A stretch of 64,000 nt of DNA from PALSA-607 sp963825425. GTDB lineage: Bacteria; Actinomycetota; Actinomycetes; Acidothermales; Acidothermaceae. Location: NCBI GenBank assembly GCA_963825425.1, contig CAWGTF010000017.1, forward strand, positions 124,001 through 188,000, read 5' to 3'. Positions 37,635-47,312 of the stretch are shown here, piece by piece; the first letter of the stretch is position 1, and the number at the start of each line of letters is the position of its first letter. A program made the translations under genes and the position numbers. Below the pieces are notes generated by a model, which was not told the origin of the DNA, made no database searches, and saw only the letters and a list, made by a program, of their open reading frames with translations.

Positions 37635-38602
37635 ATGGCGGGCCCAGCGGTAGAGGTCGTCGATCTTGTGAAGCGCTATCCCAAGCGCGACACGAACGCG
37701 GTCGACGGCATCTCGTTTCAGGTCGCGTCCGGTGAGTGCTTCGGTCTGCTCGGTCCGAATGGCGCAGGCAAGACGACGACAATCGGCGTCCTGACAACGC
37801 GGGTCAAGCCGACCGGCGGATCCGCGTTCGTTGCAGGTGTAGACGTCGTGGCCTTGCCGGTCCGCGCACGAACACAGCTGGGTGTGGTGCCGCAACGTCC
37901 GAATCTCGACCGCTCTCTCGACGTCCGGCAGAACTTGCTCTTTCACGCGAGCTATCACGGGGTGCCGCCCAAGGTCCGCGAGGCACGTGCCGTCGAGCTG
38001 CTTGATCAGTTCGGGCTCGCCGACCGCGCGAAAGACAAGGTCGACCGGCTGTCGGGCGGGCAACTGCAGCGGGTGATGATTGCGCGGGCATTGATGCACT
38101 CGCCGCCGGTGCTGTTTCTCGACGAGCCTGCGACCGGGCTCGACCCGGCCGCCCGGATTTACGTGTGGGACAGGATTCGCGACCTGAAGGCGGCTGGGGT
38201 CACCATCTTGTTGACCACTCACGACATGGACGAGGCGGCGGCGCTGGCAGACCGCGTGGGCATCGTCGACCACGGCAAGCTGCTCGCGCTCGACACGCCG
38301 CTCGCGTTGACCAAGACGTTGATCGGCAGCGGGACGCTCGAAATCGTCGTCGAGGCGGTGGCGGATTCGGCTGCGTTGCATGCGGCCTTTGAGGGCTTGG
38401 CTGCGGTGGAGAAGGTCGAACGTGTTGATGCTGGTTCTGCCGTCTTGCGTGCGCGGTTGTATGTGACCGGTGAGCCGGCGCGTCTGGTCGCGCCGGTCTC
38501 GGATCTCGTTACTCGCACCACGGTCGGCTTACTGAGGTGCGGCTCGGTGAGCCCAGCCTTGAAGACGTGTTCATTCATTTGACGGGACGTGCGCTGCGAT
38601 GA
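37635..38602 (+). CDS. ABC-2 type transporter ATP-binding protein; one apparent one-base deletion near the C-terminus
   Basis: This ABC ATPase (about 322 residues after correction) has Walker A GPNGAGKTTT, the Q-loop in LGVVPQRP, signature LSGGQLQRVMIARAL, Walker B VLFLDEPATGLDP and the switch TTHDMDEA, and is related to the daunorubicin-resistance/NodI exporter ATPases. The raw frame ends with an unlikely tail. Adding one base near 38516 reads TRHHGRLTEVRLGEPSLEDV then FIHLTGRALR, the normal ending, with a TGA overlapping the permease ATG (ATGA). GGAGAGG precedes ATG 37635. It is the only apparent deletion, not insertion, in the window. Confidence 0.9.
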
Positions 38603-39408
38603 CCACTGTTGCGCTGCCACGGGTGGAGGTCAGCGACCCGAGCGCGGTGCGCTCGTTCTTCAGCGTGCTACGACGTGACGTCACCGTGACCGGTCGCGAG
38701 CTGCCGATCTTCCTTGCCCAGGTGATCCTGCAGCCGCTCGGATTGCTGTTCATCTTCGGCAAGGTGCTGGGCTCGATCGGGCTGACCACTCCCGGCTACG
38801 CGCATCTGCTGTTTCCGGGCATCGTCGCGTTGACGGTGACTTTGACGGGGATACAGAGCACTGCGTTGCCGTTGGTTCTTGAGTTCTCGTTCAGTCGCGA
38901 GATCGAAGACCGGCTGCTCGCGCCGTTGCCGACGTGGGCGGTGGCGCTGGAGAAGGTGCTGTTCGCGTCGATGCGCGCTTTGCTTGCGGCGTTGGTGATG
39001 TTCCCGGTCGGCATCTGGGTGCTCGGCTCGATTCCTTGGCACGCAGGTGCTTGGTTGCTCGTCGCTGTGGTGATGATTCTTGGTGCGCTTGCGGGTTCGG
39101 CGATCGGCCTGACTCTGGGGACGTTGGTGCCGCCGAATCGGATCCAGATCATGTTCGCGCTGATTCTCACGCCGATGCTGTTCACCGGCTGCAGCCAGTA
39201 TCCGTGGCCGTCGCTCTCGCATCTGCGCTGGTTCCAAGTCGTCACGGCGTTCAACCCGATGACCTACGCGAGTGAGGGCATGCGGGCTGCGCTCACGCCG
39301 TCCGTTCATCACATGCGACCGTGGATTTGCGTGCTCGGCCTCGCCGTGTCGGTTGCCGTGTTCACCACGATCGGCATCCGCGGATTCCTGCGTCGCGCAA
39401 TCGACTGA
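38599..39408 (+). CDS. ABC-2 type transporter permease
   Basis: This 269-residue integral membrane protein has about six helices and is the partner of the preceding ATPase. It has the ABC2_membrane pattern: an N-terminal amphipathic segment, hydrophobic helices, TLGTLVPPNRIQIMFALILT and the conserved C-terminal FNPMTYASEGMRAALTP. The start ATG 38599 overlaps the ATPase stop. Exporters of this class move drugs, polyketides or polysaccharide precursors; nothing here identifies the cargo. Confidence 0.92.
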   Translation: MTTVALPRVEVSDPSAVRSFFSVLRRDVTVTGRELPIFLAQVILQPLGLLFIFGKVLGSIGLTTPGYAHLLFPGIVALTVTLTGIQSTALPLVLEFSFSREIEDRLLAPLPTWAVALEKVLFASMRALLAALVMFPVGIWVLGSIPWHAGAWLLVAVVMILGALAGSAIGLTLGTLVPPNRIQIMFALILTPMLFTGCSQYPWPSLSHLRWFQVVTAFNPMTYASEGMRAALTPSVHHMRPWICVLGLAVSVAVFTTIGIRGFLRRAID

Positions 39409-39459
39409 CCGCGCTGCCGCGTGGCTTGGCCGCCAGCCGCCGTTGAACATCTTCTCTTG

Positions 39460-39488
39460 CTATCCACAGTGATTTCTTGTTGTCCACA
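39460..39488 (+). promoter_or_regulatory. Two DnaA-box-like sequences upstream of the HNH gene
   Basis: CTATCCACA (39460-39468) and TTGTCCACA (39480-39488) lie 20 nt apart in the 130-nt AT-richer gap before the HNH gene. The second is an exact match to the actinobacterial DnaA box; the first differs by one base from TTATCCACA. There is no other origin feature, so this is not called an origin. Confidence 0.4.
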
Positions 39489-39538
39489 TTGCTGCTGTGG
39501 CATCGGGAATTGTCAGTGGCTGCAGGTAGTTTCGGGTT

Positions 39539-40919
39539 ATGGACGACGGGGTGGAGCTCGCGGATATTGCTCCGGGTGTGGAGCTCGCGTCGCGGCTCGC
39601 AGGCGATCAGCCGGCCGATCTCGATGATGACTACGCGGTGTTGGAAGTCGTCGCGGCGTGGGATCGGCTGAAGTCGTGGGCGGACGCGGGGCAGCTGGCG
39701 GCGGTCGCGGAGTTCGCTCGTCGGCCGTGGTCGATCGGGCTGACCCCGGATGTCGCGCGCGCCAAGCGCGGGCCGTTGGGGTCGGTGCGGCGCAGCAATC
39801 CTGATGATGAGATCGCGCGCCCGGTTGTCGATCTCGTCGGGGTCGGCGGGGTTTCGGCTCGGCCTGGCGTTGGAGCTGGCCGGTCCGTTGACGGCGACCG
39901 GTGCGGCGCTGGCTGCGGGTGAGATCGATGTGCAGAAGGCGCACAGCATCGCCGACGGGTGCCGCTATCTTGACCCGGCCACCGCGGTCGAGGTCGAGGC
40001 GATCGTGTTGGCCCGCGCGGGGGATCAGACCAACGCCCAGCTGAAGAAGGCGGTCCGCAAAGCGGCGATCAGCGCCGACCCGGTCGCCGCCCAAGCACCG
40101 GCATGTGGCGGCGAAGAATGAGCGCGGGGTGTGGCTGACCCCACTCGACGATGGCATGGCGGAGGTGCGCGCGGTGCTGGCTGCCGCTGACGCGCTGAAG
40201 GTGTACAACGTGCTCACCGCCGCCGCACTGTCAGCGAAGCTGGCCGGTGGGGAGACCCGCACCACCGCCCAGCTGCGCGCCGATTTCCTGCTCGCCCCCT
40301 TCGACGAGGCGATCGCCACCGGTGAACTGGCCGGGGTGGTCCCGACTCCGCTGGTGTTCGGTTCGCGCGGCTGCGGGGAAGCGAACCTGACCGTGCCCGC
40401 ATCGGTGATCATGGGAGTGTCCAACGCGCCCGGGGAACTGACCGGCTACGGGCCGATCACCGCGGAAGTGTCCAAGGTAGTTGACCCGCGACCGGGTGAT
40501 GCGCCGGCATCGTCACCAACCCCGTCGACGGCAGCTTCCTAGCCGCCGACACCACGACCTACCGGCCCAGTGCGGTGCTGCGGCGCCACATCCAGCTGCG
40601 CGACGGCACCTGCCGGTTCAAAACCTGCGACCGGCCCGCGCGTGGTGTGCGACATCGACCACTCCAAGCGCGCATCCAGTCGGGCGCACCTGTGAAGCCA
40701 ACACGGGTCCCGTTCTGCGAACGCCATCACATCTTCAAACACGCTCTCGACGGAGCGCTGGCGCACCTGAAACAACCCCACCCCGGCACCTTCGTGTGGA
40801 CCATGCCCACCGGCCACGTCTACACCACCACCCCACCCGCGATCGGCCCACCGATCAAAGACGAGAAACTCGCGACACCGCCACCCGCAGCCAACGACGA
40901 CGACGAACCACCGTTCTAG
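39539..40919 (+). pseudogene. DUF222/HNH endonuclease (13E12 repeat family), about seven apparent one-base insertions
   Basis: Read across all shifts, this is a 457-residue member of the 13E12/DUF222-HNH family: DUF222 helices in the first three quarters, then an HNH nuclease with CRFKTCDRPAR, VCDIDHS and FCERHHIFKH. The frame must change near 39840, 40090, 40478, 40508, 40644, 40669 and 40711, each time by one extra base and never one fewer. In the given sequence the longest intact piece is about 145 residues, so no full enzyme is made. Because these genes are multicopy in actinobacteria, poor read polishing at a repeat is as likely as real decay. The C-terminus keeps normal codon use up to the stop. 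Confidence 0.8.
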
Positions 40920-40940
40920 CTGGTCTAGCGGACGACGGTG

Positions 40941-41274
40941 CTACTTCGGTGGTAGGGATCGGGCGTAGCTCGACGCCGATGGTGACCCACTTCTTCAGAT
41001 CTCGCAGGGTCTTCACGCCGTCGGCATCGACGCGTAGCCAGCCGTCCATCTCGCGACCGCGCATCTCAAAACGTTGTGCGTGCGGCTTGGCTACGAGCGA
41101 CTCGGTCTGACTTGGGTCCACCCGCAGCAATAGGCCGCCATGGCCGCTCGCGCTGACCGCCATGTTGCCGTTCACCATGAAGGCGAGTCCGCCAAACATG
41201 GCTTTCTCTGTGACGCCCGATTCGCCCTGCAGGCACTCTCGAAGCCGGTTCGCCAACACCTCGTCGTACGCCAT
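40941..41274 (-). CDS. TfoX/Sxy N-terminal domain protein; one apparent frameshift near the end
   Basis: This small TfoX_N protein starts at ATG 41274 (MAYDEVLANRLRECL) and carries KAMFGGLAFMVNGNMAVSAS, LLLRVDP and FEMRGREMDGWLRVD. In the raw frame it runs to 40855 with an Arg-rich unnatural tail. Dropping one base near 40971 gives KKWVTIGVSYARSLPPK and a stop at 40943-40941, the usual family ending, for 110 residues. TfoX_N proteins are found across bacteria; in competent species the homologue induces competence, but in actinobacteria the role is unknown. It is divergent from the TSUP gene by 25 nt. Confidence 0.85.
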
Positions 41275-41299
41275 GAGCCCGAGTATCTACTATCGGCGG

Positions 41300-42054
41300 G
41301 TGACGACATGGCATGCGCTGCTTCTTGTCGCCGCAGGCGTCGGCGCAGGCTTGTCTGGCAGCATCGCGGGTCTCGCTTCGCTCGTCAGCTATCCGGCACT
41401 GCTCGCCGTCGGGCCTCGCGCCGGTAACGGCGAACGTCACGAACACGGTGGCGCTGGTCTTCAGCAGCGTTGGCTCGGTGGCCGGGTCGCGGCCCGAACT
41501 GCGGGGCCAGCGTGCACGGATTCGCCAGCTCGGCTTGGTTGCTGTTGCCGGTGGGGTCGCCGGTGGTGTGCTTCTCCTGGTTACGCCCGCCGGATCGTTC
41601 GAGCGAGTCGTTCCGTGGCTGATCGGGCTCGGTTCGCTAGCGATCTTGGCTCCTCGGCGCCCCGCCCTTCGTCCCGAAGACCTGCACTGTACCTGCGTCA
41701 CGTCTCCTGGTCGCTGGCATCTTCCTGATCGGCATCTACGCCGGGTATTTCGGTGCCGCTGCGGGCGTCCTCATGGTTGCGCTCTTGCTGATCGCCACGC
41801 CGGACACACTCGCGCGCAGCAACGCCTTGAAGAACGTGCTTCTCGGCTTCGCCAACGTCGTTGCCGCCGTCATCTTCGCCGTCTTCGGGCCAGTGCACTG
41901 GCTGGCGGTGATTCCGCTCGCGGCTGGGCTGCTCGTCGGCTCCCGCGTCGGGCCGATCGTCGTCCGACATTCGCCGACACGCGCGCTTCGCGTCGTCATC
42001 GCGCTCGCGGGCGTTGGGCTGGCGATCCACCTCGGCCTCGACGCCTACCGCTGA
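41300..42054 (+). CDS. TauE/SafE (TSUP) family membrane permease; two apparent frameshifts
   Basis: This is a sulfite/sulfonate exporter-like membrane protein, 250 residues after correction, with about eight helices in two similar halves. From GTG 41300 the first helix reads LLLVAAGVGAGLSGSIAGLA, a typical TSUP start. Removing a G near 41411 gives the linking GLAPVTANVTNTVALV. The last half, IFLIGIYAGYFGAAAGVLM, is in a third frame, joined by another single insertion between about 41650 and 41700. Substrates of this family are small anions or organosulfur compounds; the one here is unknown. Its stop overlaps the opposite-strand amidotransferase stop by 10 nt. Confidence 0.88.
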
Positions 42055-42764
42055 GTGAACTCCGCGTTCGCGACTTGCAAGAGGAACCGGTCAACCAGCC
42101 GCACTGCACGTTCGTGCGCCGCCTCGGCGAGCGTCTTCGTGATGACCATCAGTGCGTCGGGATCGACGCCGCGCGCCAGCAGGTAGTCGCGATCGCCGCT
42201 ATCGAGCCACGCCTGCAAGATGGACGGGGTCAACTCTGGGTGGAACTGCACACCCATCGAGCGTCCGAGAACGAAGGCTTGTGACGCGACCCCTGTTGTC
42301 GCGAGTTCGCGCGCGCCGGGCGGAAGTTGCCACCGATCCTGATGCAACTGAAACCACGGCCCCGGTTCGACCAGGTCGGGCTCGCTCGACTCGATGAGTG
42401 TCCAGCCAAGCTCGGGTTTCGGACTGAGCTCGACCGCCCCACCAAGCGCGGCCGCCAGCGCTTGTCCGCCGAAGCAGATCCCGAGCACCGGAACCCCGCC
42501 ATTGTGCGCAGCCCGAAGGAAACCAAGCTCCTCGCCAACCCACGCTCCGATGGTCTCGGCGTCGTACACCGACCACGGCGCGCCAAGCGGGACGACCACG
42601 TCGTAGGCCAGCGGGTCAGGAAAATCAACCGAAACAGAGGGGACGGCGAAGTGTTCGGCCGGCACGACCTGCAGCGTCTCGACGTCGAAACCTCGATCGG
42701 CGAACGCCTCGCCGACGTAGCCGAGCGACGACACGTGGTCCTGCTGAACGAACAGCACGCGCAT
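42045..42764 (-). CDS. Type 1 glutamine amidotransferase-like protein
   Basis: This 239-residue class I glutamine amidotransferase domain protein has the nucleophile elbow VLGICFGGQALAAALGG and the catalytic His-Glu segment GVQFHPEL. It resembles the amidotransferase domain of GMP synthase standing alone. ATG 42764 (MRVLFVQQDHVS) is preferred to 42791 because it gives the family N-terminus. No synthetase partner adjoins it, so the acceptor reaction is unknown; members can hydrolyse gamma-glutamyl compounds. Confidence 0.88.
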   Translation of the reverse strand: MRVLFVQQDHVSSLGYVGEAFADRGFDVETLQVVPAEHFAVPSVSVDFPDPLAYDVVVPLGAPWSVYDAETIGAWVGEELGFLRAAHNGGVPVLGICFGGQALAAALGGAVELSPKPELGWTLIESSEPDLVEPGPWFQLHQDRWQLPPGARELATTGVASQAFVLGRSMGVQFHPELTPSILQAWLDSGDRDYLLARGVDPDALMVITKTLAEAAHERAVRLVDRFLLQVANAEFTQR

Positions 42765-42847
42765 CGCGGACCACCACCCCGTTTTTACCACGCTGTTGTT
42801 GAAACTGCGCTGTTGTTGAAACCGCGCTGTCGGTACCGTGCGAGTGG

Positions 42848-44536
42848 CTAGGTCGCCGGAGCCTTCGGGGTCGCCTGGCGACGTCCCTCTTCGAAGAACG
42901 CGACGACCGCATCGGCGTCCGCGAAGTCCGTCATCGGGCGAGCGGCGCCGAACGGCTGGTTCCAGAACTTACCCTTGCGCGCGGTGTGCGGACCCACGTA
43001 TGCGTACGCCTCCGGAATCGAATCGTCGCCGGGAGACACTCCGTAGTTCACCTCGTCAAGAGTGATGCCGACGTCGAAGTGCTCTGGCCACAAGACCGGC
43101 TCGGGCGGATTCGTCGGCGCATGAGCCGCAGCCATCGCCCTGCACGCGGTGTCGCCGATCCTCAGCGCTCCAAGCAACTCCGCTGCAGCAGTGTGATCGA
43201 CGTGCAAGCGATCGCTGCCCTTACACCCGCTCGCCGGGGGATACGCGTCGGCAGGCGGCGCACAAGCCACTCCCGCGTTGGCGGCGAGGTCGGCGAACGT
43301 GCCATGCAACGGCAGCACGAGCCAGTCGTCGCCGACAACGAGATCGGTACCCCGGACGGCGAGTCGCGAGGGTGGTCGCGGAAGTGGCCCGGTGGCGAAG
43401 CCGTCGTCGGTAACAACCAGTTTGATGGACCGATTGGCGCGGCGCTGCGGGCCGGCGAGCAACAGTTCGGCCACGCCGTGCAAAGACACCCGCGTCTGCG
43501 TGTACGCGGTACGGGACGCCACGGCGCGGTCGGCGTCGGCCAGGTCGTGGGACGCGGGTGCGTGCGAGGCGGCAGCCACGGGCTTGGGCTTGGATTGCGC
43601 AGCGGGCGTAGCGGGCGCGGCGGGCGCAGTGGCGGGCGCCAGCTTGGCTGCTTTCACCGGCGCGGCCGGAGCTGCGCTCAACACCGTCCGCGACGGCGCT
43701 GCGGTGACCACGCTCTCCGCGCCGGCCGCGGCGGTGCCGGCCGCAGCGGTGCCGGCCGCGCTCAACTGCGCAGGCGGGGTTCGCGGCTGTTCGGCTTCGC
43801 GGCGGGTGCGCATGACCTTGCCCCACGGATCGAACCTGACGTCGACGACGCGTTCCTTCATCGGGATGATCGCGTTGTCGGTGATCTTGATGTGCTCAGG
43901 GCAGACCTCTGTGCAGCACTTGGTGATGTTGCACAGACCAAGTCCTTGCTCCTCCTGGAGCATCTGCTTGCGATCGACTGTGTCGAGCGGGTGCATGTCG
44001 AGTTCCGCATACCTGATGAAGAACCGCGGTCCGGCAAACGCGGGCTTGTTCTCCTCGTGGTCGCGCACGACGTGGCAGGTGTTCTGGCAGAGGAAGCATT
44101 CGATGCACTTGCGGAACTCTTGCGACCGCTCGACGTCCATCTGTTGCATGCGGTAGTCACCGGGCTTGAGGTTCACCGGCGGCGTGAATGCCGGGACCTG
44201 CCGTGCTTTCTCGTAGTTGAACGACACGTCGGTGACCAGGTCGCGCAGCACCGGAAACGTGCGCATGGGCGTCACGGTGATGGTGTCGGTCGGCGCAAAG
44301 ATCGAGAGGCGCGTCATGCAGAGCAAGCGCGGGCGGCCATTGACTTCGGCGCTGCACGAGCCGCACTTGCCGGCCTTGCAATTCCATCGGACGGCGAGAT
44401 CGCCGGCCTGCGTGGCCTGCAACCGATGAATCGCGTCGAGGACAACCTCGCCCTCCTCGACTCCGACGGTGTAGTCGACGAGATCGCCACCGTTCTCGTC
44501 TCCGCGCCACACCCGCATCTTGAGGTCGTAGCCCAT
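42848..44536 (-). CDS. sdhB: Succinate dehydrogenase iron-sulfur subunit fused to an extra C-terminal domain
   Basis: Residues 1-250 are an ordinary SdhB. The [2Fe-2S] ligands are Cys53, 58, 61 and 73 (CKAGKCGSC), the [4Fe-4S] ligands sit in CIECFLCQNTC (144-154), and the [3Fe-4S] ligands in CNITKCCTEVCPEH (202-212). An Ala/Pro-rich linker (about 250-345) leads to a separate 215-residue domain with RVSLHGVAELLLAG, LWPEHFDVGITLDEVNYGVS and VGPHTARKGKFWNQPFG. I recall this domain as a stand-alone actinobacterial protein of unknown function. The usual protein is about 250 residues, so this one is over twice as long. The start overlaps the SdhA stop by one base. The frame is unbroken throughout. 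Confidence 0.93.
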   Translation of the reverse strand: MGYDLKMRVWRGDENGGDLVDYTVGVEEGEVVLDAIHRLQATQAGDLAVRWNCKAGKCGSCSAEVNGRPRLLCMTRLSIFAPTDTITVTPMRTFPVLRDLVTDVSFNYEKARQVPAFTPPVNLKPGDYRMQQMDVERSQEFRKCIECFLCQNTCHVVRDHEENKPAFAGPRFFIRYAELDMHPLDTVDRKQMLQEEQGLGLCNITKCCTEVCPEHIKITDNAIIPMKERVVDVRFDPWGKVMRTRREAEQPRTPPAQLSAAGTAAAGTAAAGAESVVTAAPSRTVLSAAPAAPVKAAKLAPATAPAAPATPAAQSKPKPVAAASHAPASHDLADADRAVASRTAYTQTRVSLHGVAELLLAGPQRRANRSIKLVVTDDGFATGPLPRPPSRLAVRGTDLVVGDDWLVLPLHGTFADLAANAGVACAPPADAYPPASGCKGSDRLHVDHTAAAELLGALRIGDTACRAMAAAHAPTNPPEPVLWPEHFDVGITLDEVNYGVSPGDDSIPEAYAYVGPHTARKGKFWNQPFGAARPMTDFADADAVVAFFEEGRRQATPKAPAT

Positions 44537-46341
44537 CAGTGGCTCTCCTCGAACAGTGCCTTGAGGTCATCGGGCATGACAGGCAGCTCCTGGTGGAACA
44601 CTTCGACGCCGGTGCCTGCGTCGTTCAGCTTGCACAGCACGTTGATCTTCCCCCAGCTGGGGTCGGTCGCTGGGTAGTCGTCTCGCGTGTGACCTCCGCG
44701 GCTTTCCTTCCGGTCGAGCGCGGCGCGCGCCACACATTCCGACACCAGCAGCATGTGCTTCAGGTCGATCGACAAATGCCAGCTGGGGTTGTACTGCCGA
44801 TGACCCTCGACCGAGAGCTGCGCAATCCTCTCCTTGTACTCTTCGATCTTGACCAGCGCGGCCTCGATCTCGCCGGCGTTGCGGATGATGCCGACCAGAT
44901 CGTGCATCGTCTGCTGCAAGTCGATCTGGACGCTGTACGGGTTCTGCCCGCCGTCCCGCGCGAATGGTGCGAGTGCGGCTTCCTCTGCTGCGGCGACCGC
45001 GGCATCGGCGATTGCCGGGAGCCCACCGGTCAGCTCTTTCGCGTAGGCGGCGGCATGTTCACCGGCCCGACGGCCAAACACGACCAGGTCGCTCAATGAG
45101 TTGCCGCCGAGCCGGTTAGCGCCGTGCATCCCGCCCGCGCACTCCCCGGCCGCGAACAGCCCGGGCACGATCGACATCGCAGAGTCGGGGTCCACCTCGA
45201 CGCCACCCATCACGTAGTGGCAGGTCGGGCCGGTCTCCATCGGCTCCTTGGTGATGTCAACGTCGGCCAGTTCCTTGAACTGGTGATACATCGACGGCAA
45301 CCGCTTCTGGATGAACTCCGGAGTGCGGCGCGACGCGATGTCGAGGAACACTCCACCATGCGGCGATCCGCGACCGGCCTTGATCTCCGTGTTGATCGCA
45401 CGTGCAACCTCGTCGCGCGGCAACAACTCGGGCGGACGCCGGTTGTTGACGTGGTCGTCGTACCAGCGATCGGCCTCTTCTTCGGTATCGGCGGTCTCCG
45501 CTTTGAAGAACTCCGGAATGTAGTCGAACATGAAGCGCTTGCCTTCGGAGTTTCGGAGGACGCCGCCGTCACCACGCACCGATTCGGTGATAAGCAGGCC
45601 GCGGACCGATGGCGGCCAGACCATGCCGGTCGGGTGGAACTGCACGAACTCCATGTTGACCAGCGGTGCGCCGGCGCCCATCGCGAGAGCGTGGCCGTCG
45701 CCAGTGCCTTCCCAAGAGTTCGTGGTGATCTTGAAGGATCTCCCGATCCCGCCGGTGGCTACCACAACAGCTGGCGCTTCGAAGGCGATGAAGCGGCCGG
45801 ATTCGCGCCAGTAGCCGAAGGCGCCGGCGAGACGGTCACCGTCTTTCAGCAATTGGGTGATGGTGCATTCCATGAAGACGTCGATGCCGAGCGAGACTGC
45901 GCGCTGCTGGAGCGTGCGGATCATCTCCAGGCCCGTGCGGTCGCCGACGTGCGCGAGACGGGCGTAGCGGTGGCCGCCGAAATCGCGTTGGGAGATCTTG
46001 CCTTCCTTGGTGCGGTCGAACAGGGCTCCCCAGCTCTCGAGCTCCCACACCCGGTCTGGCGCCTCCTGTGCATGCAGCTGTGCCATTCGCCAGTGGTTGA
46101 GCATCTTGCCGCCGCGCATCGTGTCGCGGAAGTGCACCTGCCAGTTGTCTTCCTCCCACACATTGCCCATGGCAGCGGCGATTCCGCCCTCGGCCATCAC
46201 CGTGTGCGCCTTGCCGAGCAACGATTTGCAGACGACGGCGGTCTTTGCGCCTCCCTCGTGCGCGCTGATGGCTGCGCGAAGCCCGGCGCCGCCAGCCCCG
46301 ATCACCACGACGTCATAGGTGTGCCGCTCGATCTCGCTCAT
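44536..46341 (-). CDS. sdhA: Succinate dehydrogenase flavoprotein subunit
   Basis: This 601-residue flavoprotein oxidises succinate to fumarate in the membrane-bound complex II. The FAD fold DVVVIGAGGAGLRAAISAHE and the covalent-FAD region AHTVMAEGGIAAAMGN come early. HPTGM and the HGANRLGGNSLSDLVVFGRR loop are the substrate/FAD signatures, and CHYVMGGVEVD contributes to the active site. Length is close to the actinobacterial Sdh1 type. The gene lies one nt after sdhC and overlaps the sdhB start. Confidence 0.96.
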   Translation of the reverse strand: MSEIERHTYDVVVIGAGGAGLRAAISAHEGGAKTAVVCKSLLGKAHTVMAEGGIAAAMGNVWEEDNWQVHFRDTMRGGKMLNHWRMAQLHAQEAPDRVWELESWGALFDRTKEGKISQRDFGGHRYARLAHVGDRTGLEMIRTLQQRAVSLGIDVFMECTITQLLKDGDRLAGAFGYWRESGRFIAFEAPAVVVATGGIGRSFKITTNSWEGTGDGHALAMGAGAPLVNMEFVQFHPTGMVWPPSVRGLLITESVRGDGGVLRNSEGKRFMFDYIPEFFKAETADTEEEADRWYDDHVNNRRPPELLPRDEVARAINTEIKAGRGSPHGGVFLDIASRRTPEFIQKRLPSMYHQFKELADVDITKEPMETGPTCHYVMGGVEVDPDSAMSIVPGLFAAGECAGGMHGANRLGGNSLSDLVVFGRRAGEHAAAYAKELTGGLPAIADAAVAAAEEAALAPFARDGGQNPYSVQIDLQQTMHDLVGIIRNAGEIEAALVKIEEYKERIAQLSVEGHRQYNPSWHLSIDLKHMLLVSECVARAALDRKESRGGHTRDDYPATDPSWGKINVLCKLNDAGTGVEVFHQELPVMPDDLKALFEESH

Positions 46342-46342
46342 C

Positions 46343-47185
46343 TCAGAAGAACCTCAGGTCGGTGAGAGTGCCGGACGCCACAAGCCGCACATACACATCG
46401 GAAAATGCCACCCACAGAAGGGAAACCCAGGCGATCTGCATGTGGTAGCGATTGAGCCTGCTGACCTGACCCCACAACCAGTAGCGCACCGGGTGCTTGG
46501 AGAAGTGGTTGAGCCGGCCGCCAATGATGCTGCGGCATGAATGGCAGGACGCCGTGTACGACCACAAGAACACTGCGTTGAGCACCAGCACGAGCGTGCC
46601 GATACCGGCGTGACCCCAATGGCCCTGATGGTTGCGGAAGGCGATGACCGCGTCGTAGGTCAAGATGATGTTGAGCAGGATCCCGAGGTAGAAGAAGTAC
46701 CGGTGGATGTTCTGCACGATCAGCGGGAAGCGGGTCTCGCCGGTGTACTTCGCGTGCGGCTCGGCAACTGCGCAAGCGGGCGGCGACAGCCAGAACGACC
46801 GGTAGTACGCCTTGCGGTAGTAGTAGCAGGTCATCCGGAAGCCGAGCGGCACGATCAGGATGATGATCGCGGGCGAGGTGAACCACCAATGCCCGAAGAT
46901 GCCCAGGTGCGGGACGCCGTGTGAGCCCGGCACCGTGCCGCACTTGAGCGCCAGGCACGGGGAGTAGAACGGCGAGATGTAGGGCTCGTAGAAGTAGTCG
47001 CGGTCGATGAACGCGGCCCACGTCGAGTAGCCGATGAAGCTGAACAAGACCGCGAATGTGACGACCGGCTGGATCCACCAGCGGTCGGTGCGGAGGGTCT
47101 TCGCGCCGATAGCCGCCCGGCGTCCGACCCGGCCTGCTGGCGGCGACCCGTCACCCGTGGCGGGAGCCTTGCTCTCGACGGACAT
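46343..47185 (-). CDS. sdhC: Succinate dehydrogenase membrane anchor subunit
   Basis: The 280-residue membrane anchor has about five helices. It resembles the large single anchor of the mycobacterial Rv0249c-type dehydrogenase, not the short SdhC/SdhD pair. Histidines lie in helices (FGHWWFTSPAII, NIHRYFFYLG, SYTASCHSCRS). ATG 47185 (MSVESKAPATG) is preferred over an upstream in-frame GTG. It is the first gene of sdhC-sdhA-sdhB, so an enzyme complex with menaquinone as electron acceptor is expected. Confidence 0.9.
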   Translation of the reverse strand: MSVESKAPATGDGSPPAGRVGRRAAIGAKTLRTDRWWIQPVVTFAVLFSFIGYSTWAAFIDRDYFYEPYISPFYSPCLALKCGTVPGSHGVPHLGIFGHWWFTSPAIIILIVPLGFRMTCYYYRKAYYRSFWLSPPACAVAEPHAKYTGETRFPLIVQNIHRYFFYLGILLNIILTYDAVIAFRNHQGHWGHAGIGTLVLVLNAVFLWSYTASCHSCRSIIGGRLNHFSKHPVRYWLWGQVSRLNRYHMQIAWVSLLWVAFSDVYVRLVASGTLTDLRFF

Positions 47186-47312
47186 CGGCCCCGCCCTCTC
47201 ATGCCCGCGTTGTCGCGGGTCATACGAGAGCACAACTTACGCCCGGCCCTGCACCCGCTCCCAGCGGAGGCGGTGTGGCATGCGTCACGCACCACGCGGG
47301 CGACTCCCCAGC

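Noticed and set aside
39460..39488. Chromosome origin or plasmid origin
   Set aside because: Only two DnaA-like boxes are present, without an AT-rich unwinding region or dnaA/dnaN/parAB genes.
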